This document shows, one piece after another, positions 10,533 to 19,314 of a DNA stretch of 64,000 nt. The notes under the pieces were generated by a model. It was not told the origin of the DNA and searched no databases. It was given only the letters and a program-made list of their open reading frames with translations. The stretch's first letter is position 1, and every line of letters starts with the position of its first letter. The DNA is from Hydrogenovibrio sp. (GTDB lineage Bacteria; Pseudomonadota; Gammaproteobacteria; Thiomicrospirales; Thiomicrospiraceae). The stretch covers positions 1 to 64,000 of the forward strand of contig WFMZ01000056.1 in assembly GCA_015484555.1 (NCBI GenBank), written 5' to 3'. A program made the translations under genes and the position numbers.

Positions 10533-11716
10533 TTTGCTTTTAATCCCATTGCCATGGTCGCTAACTTTTGGCGTGTTTTAGGCATGACTTCCATTGCTAT
10601 CAAGCCCAAACCACGTAAATGTCCCACTACGGGCGAACCATTTTCAAATACTTGAATCAAACTATCGGTAAAGCCCATGATACGTTCATGCTCTGGCTTT
10701 CTATCCACCTCATAATTTGTTAATAAATTTGCATTGTTTAAGTTAGCTATCCCTGCACTTAGTGCCAACAAAGCTTGAATATCGCTAATCCCTAAGTTTA
10801 AGCCTTGTGCTGCCACAGGGTGTTGGGTGTGAGAGGCATTACCAATCAGCAAACAATTTTTAGCCACCATTTTATCAGCATAATATTCAATTAAGGGATA
10901 ACACACCCGGTTTGAAACGGAGGTAAATTCACCTAAACGCTCACCCATTTTGTCAGCAAACAGTTCAATATAGTCTGCCGAATTTAATGCCATAACTGAT
11001 TCTTTTTGCTCGGCCGGCACAACCATTACCGCTTTATGAAAATGACCTTCCATGGGCAGTAAGGCAACAGGACCTTCTGTGGTAAAACGTTCATACGACC
11101 AACCTTTGGGATGCATTTCTGTTTCTATTTTGGCCAGAACAGCAAAGGCACCATAAGATTTTTTAGCCGCCTGAATGCCACAGATTTCTCGTACTTTAGA
11201 TTGTGTCCCATCCGCGCCCACTAAAAGATCACAGTGTTGGGTAATTTTACCTTGTGGTGTTTTTAGCTCAACAGCCACGCCTTGCATATCATTTTCATCA
11301 CTGTTGGAAAAGTGAATAAGCGTACTATCAGATTGCAACGTAATATAGGTAGACTTGGCGACGGCTTGCCACAAGACACTTCCTAAGTCAGAAGCGGTAA
11401 TACTGTAACCTAAAGCTTCTACATTCATGTCTACTGCATGAATTTTAGTTAAGCCTAAGTAGCCTTTTTGAGAAACATGTACGTGCTCTATGGGTGTGAC
11501 AAAAGGCATTAAATCTTGCCAAATTTGTAACGAGTCCAGCATCAACATAGAACCGTAGGTTAATGCCAATACTCTGCCATCAAAAGACTCACTTTTTTGG
11601 AAAGGCTGTCTTTCCACCAAACAAACTTTTCGCTCTTGCTGAGCAAACCCTAAGGCTAAGATAAGACCCACTGGCCCCGCGCCAATGATGGTGGTATCGA
11701 AAGTTTGACTGGTCAT
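10529..11716 (-). CDS. ubiH: 2-octaprenyl-6-methoxyphenol hydroxylase
   Basis: 395-residue paralogue of the downstream gene. The FAD fingerprint is TTIIGAGPVGLILALGF. Its second FAD motif reads LIGNASHTQHPVAAQGLNLG, with Asn in place of Asp in the usual GDA, as in E. coli UbiH (GNA). This supports the UbiH assignment. It lies between pepP (6-base gap) and ubiI (4-base overlap) in the conserved ygfB-pepP-ubiH-ubiI operon. It acts on ubiquinone precursors in the cytoplasm, with other Ubi proteins. Confidence 0.9.
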   Translation of the reverse strand: MTSQTFDTTIIGAGPVGLILALGFAQQERKVCLVERQPFQKSESFDGRVLALTYGSMLMLDSLQIWQDLMPFVTPIEHVHVSQKGYLGLTKIHAVDMNVEALGYSITASDLGSVLWQAVAKSTYITLQSDSTLIHFSNSDENDMQGVAVELKTPQGKITQHCDLLVGADGTQSKVREICGIQAAKKSYGAFAVLAKIETEMHPKGWSYERFTTEGPVALLPMEGHFHKAVMVVPAEQKESVMALNSADYIELFADKMGERLGEFTSVSNRVCYPLIEYYADKMVAKNCLLIGNASHTQHPVAAQGLNLGISDIQALLALSAGIANLNNANLLTNYEVDRKPEHERIMGFTDSLIQVFENGSPVVGHLRGLGLIAMEVMPKTRQKLATMAMGLKAK

Positions 11717-11722
11717 AAAATA

Positions 11723-13057
11723 TTAGCTCGCCGTTTTATCAGCCATGAAGGCTTCTATTTCAGCAACGGTTCTAGGCAAACCCACACTCAGCACATCTGC
11801 CCCTGTTTCTGTCACCACAACATCATCTTCGATGCGAATACCAATATTCCAATATTGTGCATCCACGCCCTTCGCTTTTCCAACCTCTTCTGAAATGTAA
11901 ATACCTGGCTCCACCGTCAACACCATACCTATTTGTAAAGCTCGCCATTCGCCCTGTTGTTTGTAGTCACCAACATCATGCACATCCATTCCTAACCAAT
12001 GACCCGTGCCATGCATAAAGAAAGGTTTGTAAGCATTATCTTCCATTAAGCTATCAACATTGCCTTTTAATATGCCTAAGCTCACCAAGCCTTCCGTAAT
12101 GACTTTGGCTGCGGTTTGATGTAGTTCATTATAGAGAACACCTGGTGCAATCAAAGCGATGACTGCTTGCTGTGCTTTTAAGGTCAGTTCATACAGGCGC
12201 TTTTGCGGTAAACTAAACTTGCCGTTAGCAGGAAAGGTCGAGGTAATATCTCCGGCATAACCTTGGTATTCAGCCCCAGCATCTACCAAGACTAAATCGC
12301 CCTGTTGAATGGGCAAGGTATTTTCGGTGTAATGCAAAACACAGGCATTTTCACCACCGGCGACAATAGAACTAAAAGCAACTCTAGGTGAACCACGGTG
12401 TTTAAACTCTGCCTCTAAAGCGGCTTGTATTTGGTATTCCCAAAGCGTATCAGCCGACCCACCCCTGGCGATTTTTAAGGCTGCCAAATGTCCTTTCATA
12501 GAAATTTGGGCAGCTTTACGCATAATCTCAATTTCTGCTGAAGATTTAATCAAACGAGCTTCATGCAACAAATTGTCTGCATCTTTTAGTGTGTGTGTCG
12601 CTTGTACGCCTTGTCGGGCTTTTGCTTTTTGTGAACTTAACCAGCCTTCTAACATGGGCGCCCAATCTGCTAGCTCGGCAAAGCTAAAGTATACGGACTG
12701 AATATCTTCAATTAAGCTTTCAACTTCTTCAGACAACAACTCAATGTCAAAAGCCAGGTCTAGCTTTAATTGCTCTGGCGCAGCTTCCACGCCTAAACGC
12801 CTGCCTTGCCAAATTTCTTGCTCTACATCTTTGGTGCGCAAAAACAAAATACTTTGGCATTCACCTGCTTTTTTTAGCAAACACAAGACCGCATCTGGCT
12901 CTTCGAAGCCCGTTAGGTAAAAGAAACTCGATTCTGCTCGAAAGTCATATTCTACATCTCGGTTGCGAATTTGCTCGGAACCGGAAGAAACAAGCACTAA
13001 ACTGTTATCAGAAATCTGGCTAAATAGGCTTTCGCGTCTTGAAGAAAATTCGTTCAT
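11723..13057 (-). CDS. pepP: Xaa-Pro aminopeptidase (aminopeptidase P II)
   Basis: 444 residues. N-terminal AMP_N domain (about 1-140, with RNRDVEYDFR and FFYLTGFEEP) and C-terminal pita-bread metallopeptidase with the dimanganese ligands visible in LVDAGAEYQGYAGDIT, HGTGHWLGMDVHD, VEPGIY and the final IRIEDDV. It releases N-terminal residues preceding proline. The start ATG overlaps the ygfB stop by one base (TAATG). Positions 12456-12476 inside the gene hold a copy of the dispersed repeat, read here as LKIARGGS, without any obvious length change compared with E. coli PepP. Confidence 0.96.
   Translation of the reverse strand: MNEFSSRRESLFSQISDNSLVLVSSGSEQIRNRDVEYDFRAESSFFYLTGFEEPDAVLCLLKKAGECQSILFLRTKDVEQEIWQGRRLGVEAAPEQLKLDLAFDIELLSEEVESLIEDIQSVYFSFAELADWAPMLEGWLSSQKAKARQGVQATHTLKDADNLLHEARLIKSSAEIEIMRKAAQISMKGHLAALKIARGGSADTLWEYQIQAALEAEFKHRGSPRVAFSSIVAGGENACVLHYTENTLPIQQGDLVLVDAGAEYQGYAGDITSTFPANGKFSLPQKRLYELTLKAQQAVIALIAPGVLYNELHQTAAKVITEGLVSLGILKGNVDSLMEDNAYKPFFMHGTGHWLGMDVHDVGDYKQQGEWRALQIGMVLTVEPGIYISEEVGKAKGVDAQYWNIGIRIEDDVVVTETGADVLSVGLPRTVAEIEAFMADKTAS
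12456..12476 (+). repeat. Dispersed 18-21 bp motif, copy A (inside pepP)
   Basis: Full match to the family core CCACCCCTGGCGATTTTT preceded by GAC, on the strand opposite to pepP. Right flank AAGG.TGCC resembles copy D. Confidence 0.85.
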
Positions 13058-13626
13058 TATTGCATCATATCCGTTGGTGGCTCGACCACATTAATAGGGG
13101 AACCTTCAACAGGGTTAAGCTCTTCATTAATCGTCATCACACCAATTTTGACGTATTCAATTAACTGCATCAAGCTGCTTTCATCATCTTCATTGCTATC
13201 TTCTAAATCGGATACATCAATGCAGGCAATATTACCAAAGTCATTAAACAATTCTAAAACATCACCTTTTAGCTTCTGTTCACTTTGCCCAACCAAGCCC
13301 ATTCCGTAAGAAAATCCTTCACAGAACTGCCCTAACATGCCACCACGAAAGCGTAGGTCTTCCCCATCATCAGGCAGGCAAATATCTAGTTCAAAACCTG
13401 AACCATTTAAAGCTCTATCAGTTTCTAAAAATAGCTCGTGTAGCACCAGTAAAAAGCTTTCTTTAACCGACTTTACGCCCGCTTCTTCTAAAATCTTTTT
13501 TAACCAAACGCTTTCTTTAATCGAGTTATCGCCACACATTAGGCCAATTAACATGCCTTGTAAAAATGAAGGCGATTCTAGCTCTGGGTAAGGCGTTAAT
13601 ACTTCGTTAATTTGGTCAAATTTCAT
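13057..13626 (-). CDS. ygfB: UPF0149 (YgfB) family protein
   Basis: 189 residues, acidic, with the family hallmarks LQGMLIGLMCGD near residue 22 and FCEGFSYGMGL near residue 100. No catalytic motif is visible and the molecular role in this organism is unknown; in Pseudomonas a YgfB protein has been linked to regulation. It heads the ygfB-pepP-ubiH-ubiI operon and is divergent from zapA, the same arrangement as in E. coli. Starts at the ATG at 13626. Confidence 0.88.
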   Translation of the reverse strand: MKFDQINEVLTPYPELESPSFLQGMLIGLMCGDNSIKESVWLKKILEEAGVKSVKESFLLVLHELFLETDRALNGSGFELDICLPDDGEDLRFRGGMLGQFCEGFSYGMGLVGQSEQKLKGDVLELFNDFGNIACIDVSDLEDSNEDDESSLMQLIEYVKIGVMTINEELNPVEGSPINVVEPPTDMMQ

Positions 13627-13781
13627 ACAAACATTTCCTAAAAATATAAAACCAGCCTGTTATTTCCATAATAATGAAAAGACAAACCAACTGATAAGCA
13701 GAACTTAATGAATCTGCTTGAGTAATCTAATAATATGGTGAATAATACCACATTATCCCTTTATTTCGAGTACTGAAACTT

Positions 13782-14051
13782 ATGTTAACGCTTTCTCTAA
13801 TGAACCATACTTTTGAAGTGCCTTGTGAGCCAGATGATAAAGAAAAACTCATTGAAGCGGCCACCTTGCTCGAAGATAAGTTAGACCAGGTTTCTGGGTT
13901 AAAGGGAGAAAGCAAGGTGTTAATGGTCGCTTTAAACATGTGTTATGACTACGTTCAAATGAAGTCGGATACAGAGCAGTATTGTCAACGTATTGAAGCG
14001 GAACTAGAACAACGTATGAATGAAATTGTTGACGGCCAAACGCCAACTTAA
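13782..14051 (+). CDS. zapA: Cell-division protein ZapA
   Basis: 89-residue protein. An N-terminal beta-rich part (LTLSLMNHTFEVPC) and a C-terminal coiled coil (about 50-85) match the ZapA family, which tetramerises and cross-links FtsZ filaments at midcell. Slightly shorter than E. coli ZapA (109). Placement upstream of 6S RNA and fau and divergent from ygfB is conserved across gammaproteobacteria. Start ATG chosen because the family alignment begins at residue 2-3. Confidence 0.88.
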   Translation: MLTLSLMNHTFEVPCEPDDKEKLIEAATLLEDKLDQVSGLKGESKVLMVALNMCYDYVQMKSDTEQYCQRIEAELEQRMNEIVDGQTPT

Positions 14052-14229
14052 CTAAGTTACACACGGCAAAAACCAACCAAACCAAAGTAACTTTTATAAA
14101 GCTTCAACCCTTCTCTTTTAAAGCACCATTCTGTACAAGCCAAACAAAATCACGTTGTTTTACCCAGTAAAACCGCCTTTTCATTAAAAACTTTAATCAA
14201 TTTTTCTCCTTAAATCTTAAAAGCTTGGG

Positions 14230-14235
14230 TATAAT
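14230..14235 (+). promoter_or_regulatory. -10 box of the 6S RNA gene
   Basis: Consensus TATAAT at 14230-14235, about 7 bases before the predicted 5' end of the RNA. No clear TTGACA is seen at the expected -35 position. Confidence 0.65.
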
Positions 14236-14241
14236 AGAAGC

Positions 14242-14400
14242 ATATACGGGCTGGGCCTTTACCCCTGCCGATAATTACTAAACCGGGACCAGACTCTTAA
14301 GATGGTGAGCATCTCGCTTATGTCCGAGAAGCCTAAATCTTTTGCCGAGGTTGCCACCTGAACTTTACGGTTCAGGGTTCGTGCTCAGTTCGTATTCTTT
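14242..14400 (+). ncRNA. ssrS: 6S RNA
   Basis: The region contains GGTGAGCAT and GTCCGAGAAGCCT, the conserved right arm of 6S RNA, with CACCTGAAC and GGTTCAGGGTT downstream as in E. coli SsrS. Complementary ends (ATACG near 14244 and CGTAT near 14391) would close the long stem around the open central bubble that mimics a melted promoter and binds sigma-70 RNA polymerase. It is flanked by zapA and fau as in E. coli. Ends are approximate, taken from the -10 box and the terminal stem. It fills the stretch between those two genes; nothing else was seen there. Confidence 0.93.
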
Positions 14401-14429
14401 ATTCCCACTCTGTTGGCTTATTGATCATT

Positions 14430-15020
14430 ATGTCTATTCAATCATTCGACCGACAACAATGCCGAACCGCTAGAAACAAACTATCCAACACCCAACAACA
14501 ATGCCATGCTGTACAAGCACGTCGCTTATTGCTGCTGTCTGGCTTATTACGTGGGCAACAAAAAATAGCGTTTTTTTTAGATGGTGATGGCGAACTCCCT
14601 ACTCAAAAACTAATTCAATATTTATGGTCACAGGGTAAACACGTTTATTTACCTGTTATTCAAGCAGACGCCAGCCTATTGTTTAGCCGCTACTTGCCGA
14701 ACAGCCATTTTAAAAAGAATAAATATGGTATTGCGGAAGTAGTCAGCCACCAAACCCTTAAAGCTGCTGACTTAGATTTGGTGTTTACACCACTCAGTTG
14801 CTTTGATGAAGCTGGCTATCGTATTGGAATGGGAGGAGGTTTTTATGACCGAAGCTTCCAGTTTAAAAACCAAAGACCTTATGCAAACAAACACCAACAA
14901 CCCAAACTAATTGGCTGGGCGCATGAAGGTCAGAAGATTACAAAGGTGAACGTGCAATATTGGGATGTAAGACTAGATTATTGTGTGACAGAACGAGCGT
15001 ACAGACGTTTTAACCGTTAA
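14430..15020 (+). CDS. fau: 5-formyltetrahydrofolate cyclo-ligase
   Basis: Converts 5-formyl-THF to 5,10-methenyl-THF with ATP. 196 residues from the ATG at 14430; the frame can be opened 9 bases earlier at a TTG, which is less likely. The nucleotide/folate signature GMGGGFYDR is present near residue 135. It is probably co-transcribed with and processed from the upstream 6S RNA transcript, as for ygfA in E. coli. Confidence 0.93.
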   Translation: MSIQSFDRQQCRTARNKLSNTQQQCHAVQARRLLLLSGLLRGQQKIAFFLDGDGELPTQKLIQYLWSQGKHVYLPVIQADASLLFSRYLPNSHFKKNKYGIAEVVSHQTLKAADLDLVFTPLSCFDEAGYRIGMGGGFYDRSFQFKNQRPYANKHQQPKLIGWAHEGQKITKVNVQYWDVRLDYCVTERAYRRFNR

Positions 15021-15046
15021 AGATACAAACGAACTAACCTCATAGA

Positions 15047-15067
15047 GACCCACCCCTGGCGATTTTT
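15047..15067 (+). repeat. Dispersed motif, copy B (fau / dehydrogenase intergenic)
   Basis: Full motif (GAC plus the 18-base core), followed by GGCTTT as in copies E and G. The downstream TTTGGC-TTTC-GCCAAA can form a small hairpin. It lies between convergent genes. Confidence 0.88.
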
Positions 15068-15099
15068 GGCTTTCGCCAAAGCTATCCTTTCAAAAGAAG

Positions 15100-17880
15100 T
15101 TATAACGCTAGGTTAAACACTTCTACTGGGTGTAAAGCTTCCCTATCCGCAAAGTCTGATAACTGGTGACGGCAACTGGTGCCAGGTGCAATAATAAAGT
15201 CTTCTTTGCCTGCCTTGTTCACTGCTGGTACTAATATTTGATGCGCAATTGTATGAGAAACCTCATAGTTCTTATAACCAAACTCACCTGACATACCACA
15301 GCAACCACTATTAATATATTCAATTTCCAAGTCAGGAATTAAAGACAAAGCTTGCACAGAGTCACTGGCTTTTGCCAAAGACTTTTGATGGCAATGTACA
15401 TGTAAGTGACCACGTTTCTGCAAAGGCTTAAAGGCTATTGGTTGTTCACTTTGCTGTTGTAACACAAACTCTTCAAACAATAATACATCCGAAAACTGCC
15501 AAGTAGTTTTGTCTGATATTGAAAGTAAATCTTTTGCTTCATCACGCCAGACTAAAGTATCAGAAGGTTCAATACCGACAATAACATCGTCTTTAGCAAC
15601 CATTGTTAGCTGAGATTGGATGTTGGCTAATGCCTGTTTGACTTCAACCAACAAACCTTGGCTTAACATCGCACGCGGTGAAGTTTTCAAGAAAATTGGC
15701 TGTACATTGAAACCCATCTTTTGCACCGCTTCAATACCTGCTCGACCAATTTTAGACTCTTGGAAATTGACATATAAATCGATTAACAACCAGACCGTTT
15801 TACCATTTTTCTTAGGTTCAACAGCTTGTTTTGCCCACCAGTTAGCAACCGATTGCCCTTCTATTGTAGGAAGCGTACGTCGAACATCGACACCCATCAT
15901 TCGTTTCACGATAGATAAATTTTGTACCACATTATAAATACCCGGTGCAAAAGAACCTAACTGCATTAACTGGCCGTAAAATTTAATTGATAGCTTGGTC
16001 AATGAAAACTGGTTTAGCTGATACAACACTTCTGACTTCAGCCTTGCCATATCGACACTGGCAGGACATTCTGTTTTACATGCTTTACAAGATAAACAAA
16101 GAGATAAGGCATCTTGCAAGTCTTTACCTTTTAAAGCTTTCAATGGATTCGGTTCCGTTAAAGCATGGCGTAATAAGTTGCTACGCCCACGGGTAGAATA
16201 ATTTTCTTCTCGAGTAGCTTGATAAGAAGGACACATGGTGCCGCGCCCAGGCGACTTTCGACAAGCCCCCGCGCCATTACATTTTTCAACTGCGTCCATT
16301 AAACTTAACTGTTCAGACCAGTCATAGCCAGGGCTCAATAATTCTTTAACTTGTCTGTCAGCGCGTAAATTCTTAACAATAGAAGCATCACCAATAATCA
16401 CCCCTGGGTTAAATAGGTTTTCTGGATCAAAACTCTGTTTTAAATTAACCAGTTGTTGGTAAACGGCTTCGCCCACTTGTTCTTTAATGTAAGGTGCACG
16501 AATACGGCCATCACCATGCTCACCAGAAATAGCACCTCGGTATTTTTTAACCAATTTAGCACTTCTCGCAGCGACTTCTTGAAACAAAATCTTGCCTTCA
16601 TCAGTCGCTAAATCCATTTCAGGGCGCACATGAATTAAGCCAACGGAGGCGTGTCCGTAATACACACAGCCAATCCCCAGGTCAGTCATAATTTGCTGAG
16701 TTTCTTCATAAAATTTTGGCAAAGAAGCAATTGGAATGGCAGCATCTTCAATGACAGCAACGGCTTTCTGGCGAGTTGGTTTACCCATTAACAAGCCTAA
16801 ACCGGCTTTACGTAAGTTCCAAACTTTACCACTGTCTTTAATGTCAATAATAGGACAAGCATAGGCGCCCTGGTCGAGCATCCATTGTTGCCCTGCTTTC
16901 AGGCGCTCTTGCAGACTGTCAGCATCTTCATCAAACAGTTCTACTACCAACAAACCAGAAGGATCGCCTTCTACCCAAAAACGATTAGCTTGTTGTTCGG
17001 CATTATTTTTGGTGCCATCCATGGTCGCTTTATCAATTAGCTCAATAGCGGCCGGTTTAAAAGCTAGATAGTCAGGAACAACTTCCATCGCACGTTTAAT
17101 GGAGTCAAAATGTGCACAAAATAATTGACGATACTTAGGTAAATCCACCAAATTTAAGGTAGCTTTGGTAATAACACCTAAAGTTCCTTCACTACCACAG
17201 ATAAGCGGTGTTAAGTTAAAGAGCTTACCTTCTGGGTTAAAAGGTTGGTATTGTGAATATAAAACATCTAGTGCGTAACCCGTGGTACGTCTGACCAAAG
17301 AAGGGTCTGGAAAATTAGCGACGATATCATCGCCATGATTTTCTAAAATTTGAATGACACTACGGTAAATATCACCTTCTAAACTGGTTAAGTTTAATTT
17401 TTCATGCAATGCTTCGGCAGTTAATGAGCCAAAATGTACTTCTTGACCGTCTGCTAAAATCATATCAACGCTTTTAACATGGTCGCGCGTGGTGCCATAA
17501 AAAATAGAATAGGAACCACAAGAGTTGTTACCAATCATACCGCCTATCATCGCGCGGTTTGAGGTCGAGGTATCTGGCGCAAATCGCAAACCATCTTTAG
17601 CCACAATATCATTTAAATCATCTTGAATAACACCCGGTTCAACCACGACTTCTTTAACTTCTGGACGATATTCTAAAATACTCGTTAGGTTCTTAGAAAT
17701 ATCTACCAACAGGCCTGCGCCAATAGCTTGTCCGCCTAAAGAAGTGCCCCCCGCTCGCATGGTAATCGCCTGCTTATTGTTAAGGGCTTGTTGCACACGA
17801 GACAATAAATGAGCCTGGTCTTTTGGGTAGATAAAATCTTCAGGGTGTATTTGAAAAACAGAAGCATCAGTTGAGATCAT
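15100..17880 (-). CDS. FAD-linked oxidase fused to a GlpC-like Fe-S domain (D-2-hydroxyacid dehydrogenase type)
   Basis: 926 residues. An N-terminal PCMH-type FAD-binding domain (about 15-220; RAGGTSLGGQ, GGMIGNNSCGSYSIFYGTT), an FAD-oxidase C-terminal domain with SGEHGDGR, then a ferredoxin-like segment with CLSCKACKTECP, and a C-terminal heterodisulfide-reductase-type domain with the Cys-rich SGCCGMSG. This is the YdiJ / D-lactate dehydrogenase (GlcD+GlpF-fusion) architecture, which oxidises D-lactate or D-2-hydroxyglutarate and passes electrons to the quinone pool. The substrate cannot be settled: 2-hydroxyglutarate is attractive because serA, whose enzyme can produce it, is the next gene upstream. 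Confidence 0.85.
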   Translation of the reverse strand: MISTDASVFQIHPEDFIYPKDQAHLLSRVQQALNNKQAITMRAGGTSLGGQAIGAGLLVDISKNLTSILEYRPEVKEVVVEPGVIQDDLNDIVAKDGLRFAPDTSTSNRAMIGGMIGNNSCGSYSIFYGTTRDHVKSVDMILADGQEVHFGSLTAEALHEKLNLTSLEGDIYRSVIQILENHGDDIVANFPDPSLVRRTTGYALDVLYSQYQPFNPEGKLFNLTPLICGSEGTLGVITKATLNLVDLPKYRQLFCAHFDSIKRAMEVVPDYLAFKPAAIELIDKATMDGTKNNAEQQANRFWVEGDPSGLLVVELFDEDADSLQERLKAGQQWMLDQGAYACPIIDIKDSGKVWNLRKAGLGLLMGKPTRQKAVAVIEDAAIPIASLPKFYEETQQIMTDLGIGCVYYGHASVGLIHVRPEMDLATDEGKILFQEVAARSAKLVKKYRGAISGEHGDGRIRAPYIKEQVGEAVYQQLVNLKQSFDPENLFNPGVIIGDASIVKNLRADRQVKELLSPGYDWSEQLSLMDAVEKCNGAGACRKSPGRGTMCPSYQATREENYSTRGRSNLLRHALTEPNPLKALKGKDLQDALSLCLSCKACKTECPASVDMARLKSEVLYQLNQFSLTKLSIKFYGQLMQLGSFAPGIYNVVQNLSIVKRMMGVDVRRTLPTIEGQSVANWWAKQAVEPKKNGKTVWLLIDLYVNFQESKIGRAGIEAVQKMGFNVQPIFLKTSPRAMLSQGLLVEVKQALANIQSQLTMVAKDDVIVGIEPSDTLVWRDEAKDLLSISDKTTWQFSDVLLFEEFVLQQQSEQPIAFKPLQKRGHLHVHCHQKSLAKASDSVQALSLIPDLEIEYINSGCCGMSGEFGYKNYEVSHTIAHQILVPAVNKAGKEDFIIAPGTSCRHQLSDFADREALHPVEVFNLAL

Positions 17881-17960
17881 TTCAGTAACCTTAACGGTAA
17901 ATTAAAGAAGGGTTGATAAAAAGGTGTTACAAATGTTGAATAAGCAGGATAGAAAAGATA

Positions 17961-17986
17961 AAAAAGACCTAATAAAAGGCCTTTTT
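17961..17986 (-). terminator. Terminator downstream of serA
   Basis: On the minus strand AAAAAGGCCT, six bases, AGGTCTTTTT: a 10-pair stem with one G-U followed by a T-run, 11 bases after the serA stop. Confidence 0.75.
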
Positions 17987-17996
17987 CAATCGTATT

Positions 17997-19250
17997 TTAG
18001 TGCAAAATTCGAGTACGAATGGTGCCTTCAATTTCTTTTAACTGAGACAAGGCCACTTCACGATCATCGGCATTAATATCAATCACAACATACCCTATAT
18101 TGCCATCGGTCTGTAAATACTGCGCGGCAACATTCACTCCATGAGTGGCGAAAGATTCATTGATTTGATTCATCACCCCTGGCTTATTTTCATGTATATG
18201 TAACAAACGACTACACCTTGAATTGACATCAGAACGACAGTTCTTTTGTTCTGGTAAAGAAACTTCAGGGAAATTCTTTGCTGACAAAGTTGTGCCCGTA
18301 TCAGAGTAGCGAACTAATTTAGTGGCGACTTCTAACCCAATATTAGCCTGGGCTTCTTCAGTACTTCCACCAATATGTGGCGTTAAAATCACATTGTCTA
18401 GCCCACGTAAGGCTGAATGAAATTCTTCACCGTTAGACTTAGGTTCAGTTGGGAATACATCCACCGCTGCACCCGATAAATGGTCTGACTTAATCGCATC
18501 TGCAAGGTCATCAATTTTTACAACTGTACCCCGTGCGGCGTTAATAAAAATAGCCCCTTTCTTCATCAATGCAAACTGTTCCGCACCCATCATATCTTGA
18601 GTTTCATTCGTTTCAGGTACGTGTAAGCTGATAACATCAGACTCTGACAATAAACTGTTTAAGGTTTTAGCTTGAACTGCATTACTTAAAGGTAACTTCG
18701 TTTCAACATCATAAAACTTAACGCGCATACCAATATTTTCTGCCATGATACTTAACTGAGTACCAATATGACCGTAACCAATAATACCCAAAGTTTTACC
18801 ACGAGCTTCAACTGAACCCACTGCAGACTTATCCCACTCACCACGGTGTACTTTTGTACTTTTACGAGGAATATCTCTTAAAAGTAATAGAAGCTCACCT
18901 AGCACTAACTCAGCCACAGAACGTGTATTTGAAAAAGGAGCATTAAAAACAGGGATACCTTTTGCTTTTGCTGCCGCCAAATCTACTTGGTTAGTACCAA
19001 TACAAAAGCAACCTACAGCCACTAATTTATCAGCTGCTTCAAAAATCTCTGCCGTTAACTGGGTACGTGAACGAATACCAATAAAGTGTACATCTTTAAT
19101 TTTTTCTTTTAAGTCTTCATCGGCCAGTGAGGTCTTTAAGTACTCAATATTGTCATAGCCATTTTCAGTCAGAACTTCTACCGAACTAGGATGTAGACCT
19201 TCTAATAATAAAACTTTAATTTTACTTTTACTTAAAGAGTTCTTGCTCAT
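17997..19250 (-). CDS. serA: D-3-phosphoglycerate dehydrogenase
   Basis: First committed step of serine synthesis. 417 residues (E. coli 410). Catalytic domain with NAD-binding GYGHIGTQL near residue 155, catalytic Arg in ARGTV, Glu in VFPTEP, and HIGGSTEEAQ carrying the catalytic His. A C-terminal ACT domain (about 345-417; LHIHENKPGVMNQIN) would allow serine feedback inhibition. ATG start at 19250. It follows der by 64 bases on the same strand. Confidence 0.96.
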   Translation of the reverse strand: MSKNSLSKSKIKVLLLEGLHPSSVEVLTENGYDNIEYLKTSLADEDLKEKIKDVHFIGIRSRTQLTAEIFEAADKLVAVGCFCIGTNQVDLAAAKAKGIPVFNAPFSNTRSVAELVLGELLLLLRDIPRKSTKVHRGEWDKSAVGSVEARGKTLGIIGYGHIGTQLSIMAENIGMRVKFYDVETKLPLSNAVQAKTLNSLLSESDVISLHVPETNETQDMMGAEQFALMKKGAIFINAARGTVVKIDDLADAIKSDHLSGAAVDVFPTEPKSNGEEFHSALRGLDNVILTPHIGGSTEEAQANIGLEVATKLVRYSDTGTTLSAKNFPEVSLPEQKNCRSDVNSRCSRLLHIHENKPGVMNQINESFATHGVNVAAQYLQTDGNIGYVVIDINADDREVALSQLKEIEGTIRTRILH

Positions 19251-19314
19251 GCTGGCTCCGATATTATGGTTTTAGAGATTAAAAATAAAAGCCCTTTTGA
19301 GGCTGTTTATAACT

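Noticed and set aside
18174-18183. Ten-base match CACCCCTGGC in serA as another copy of the dispersed motif
   Set aside because: It encodes the conserved ACT-domain NKPGVM and lacks the CGATTTTT half, so likely chance.
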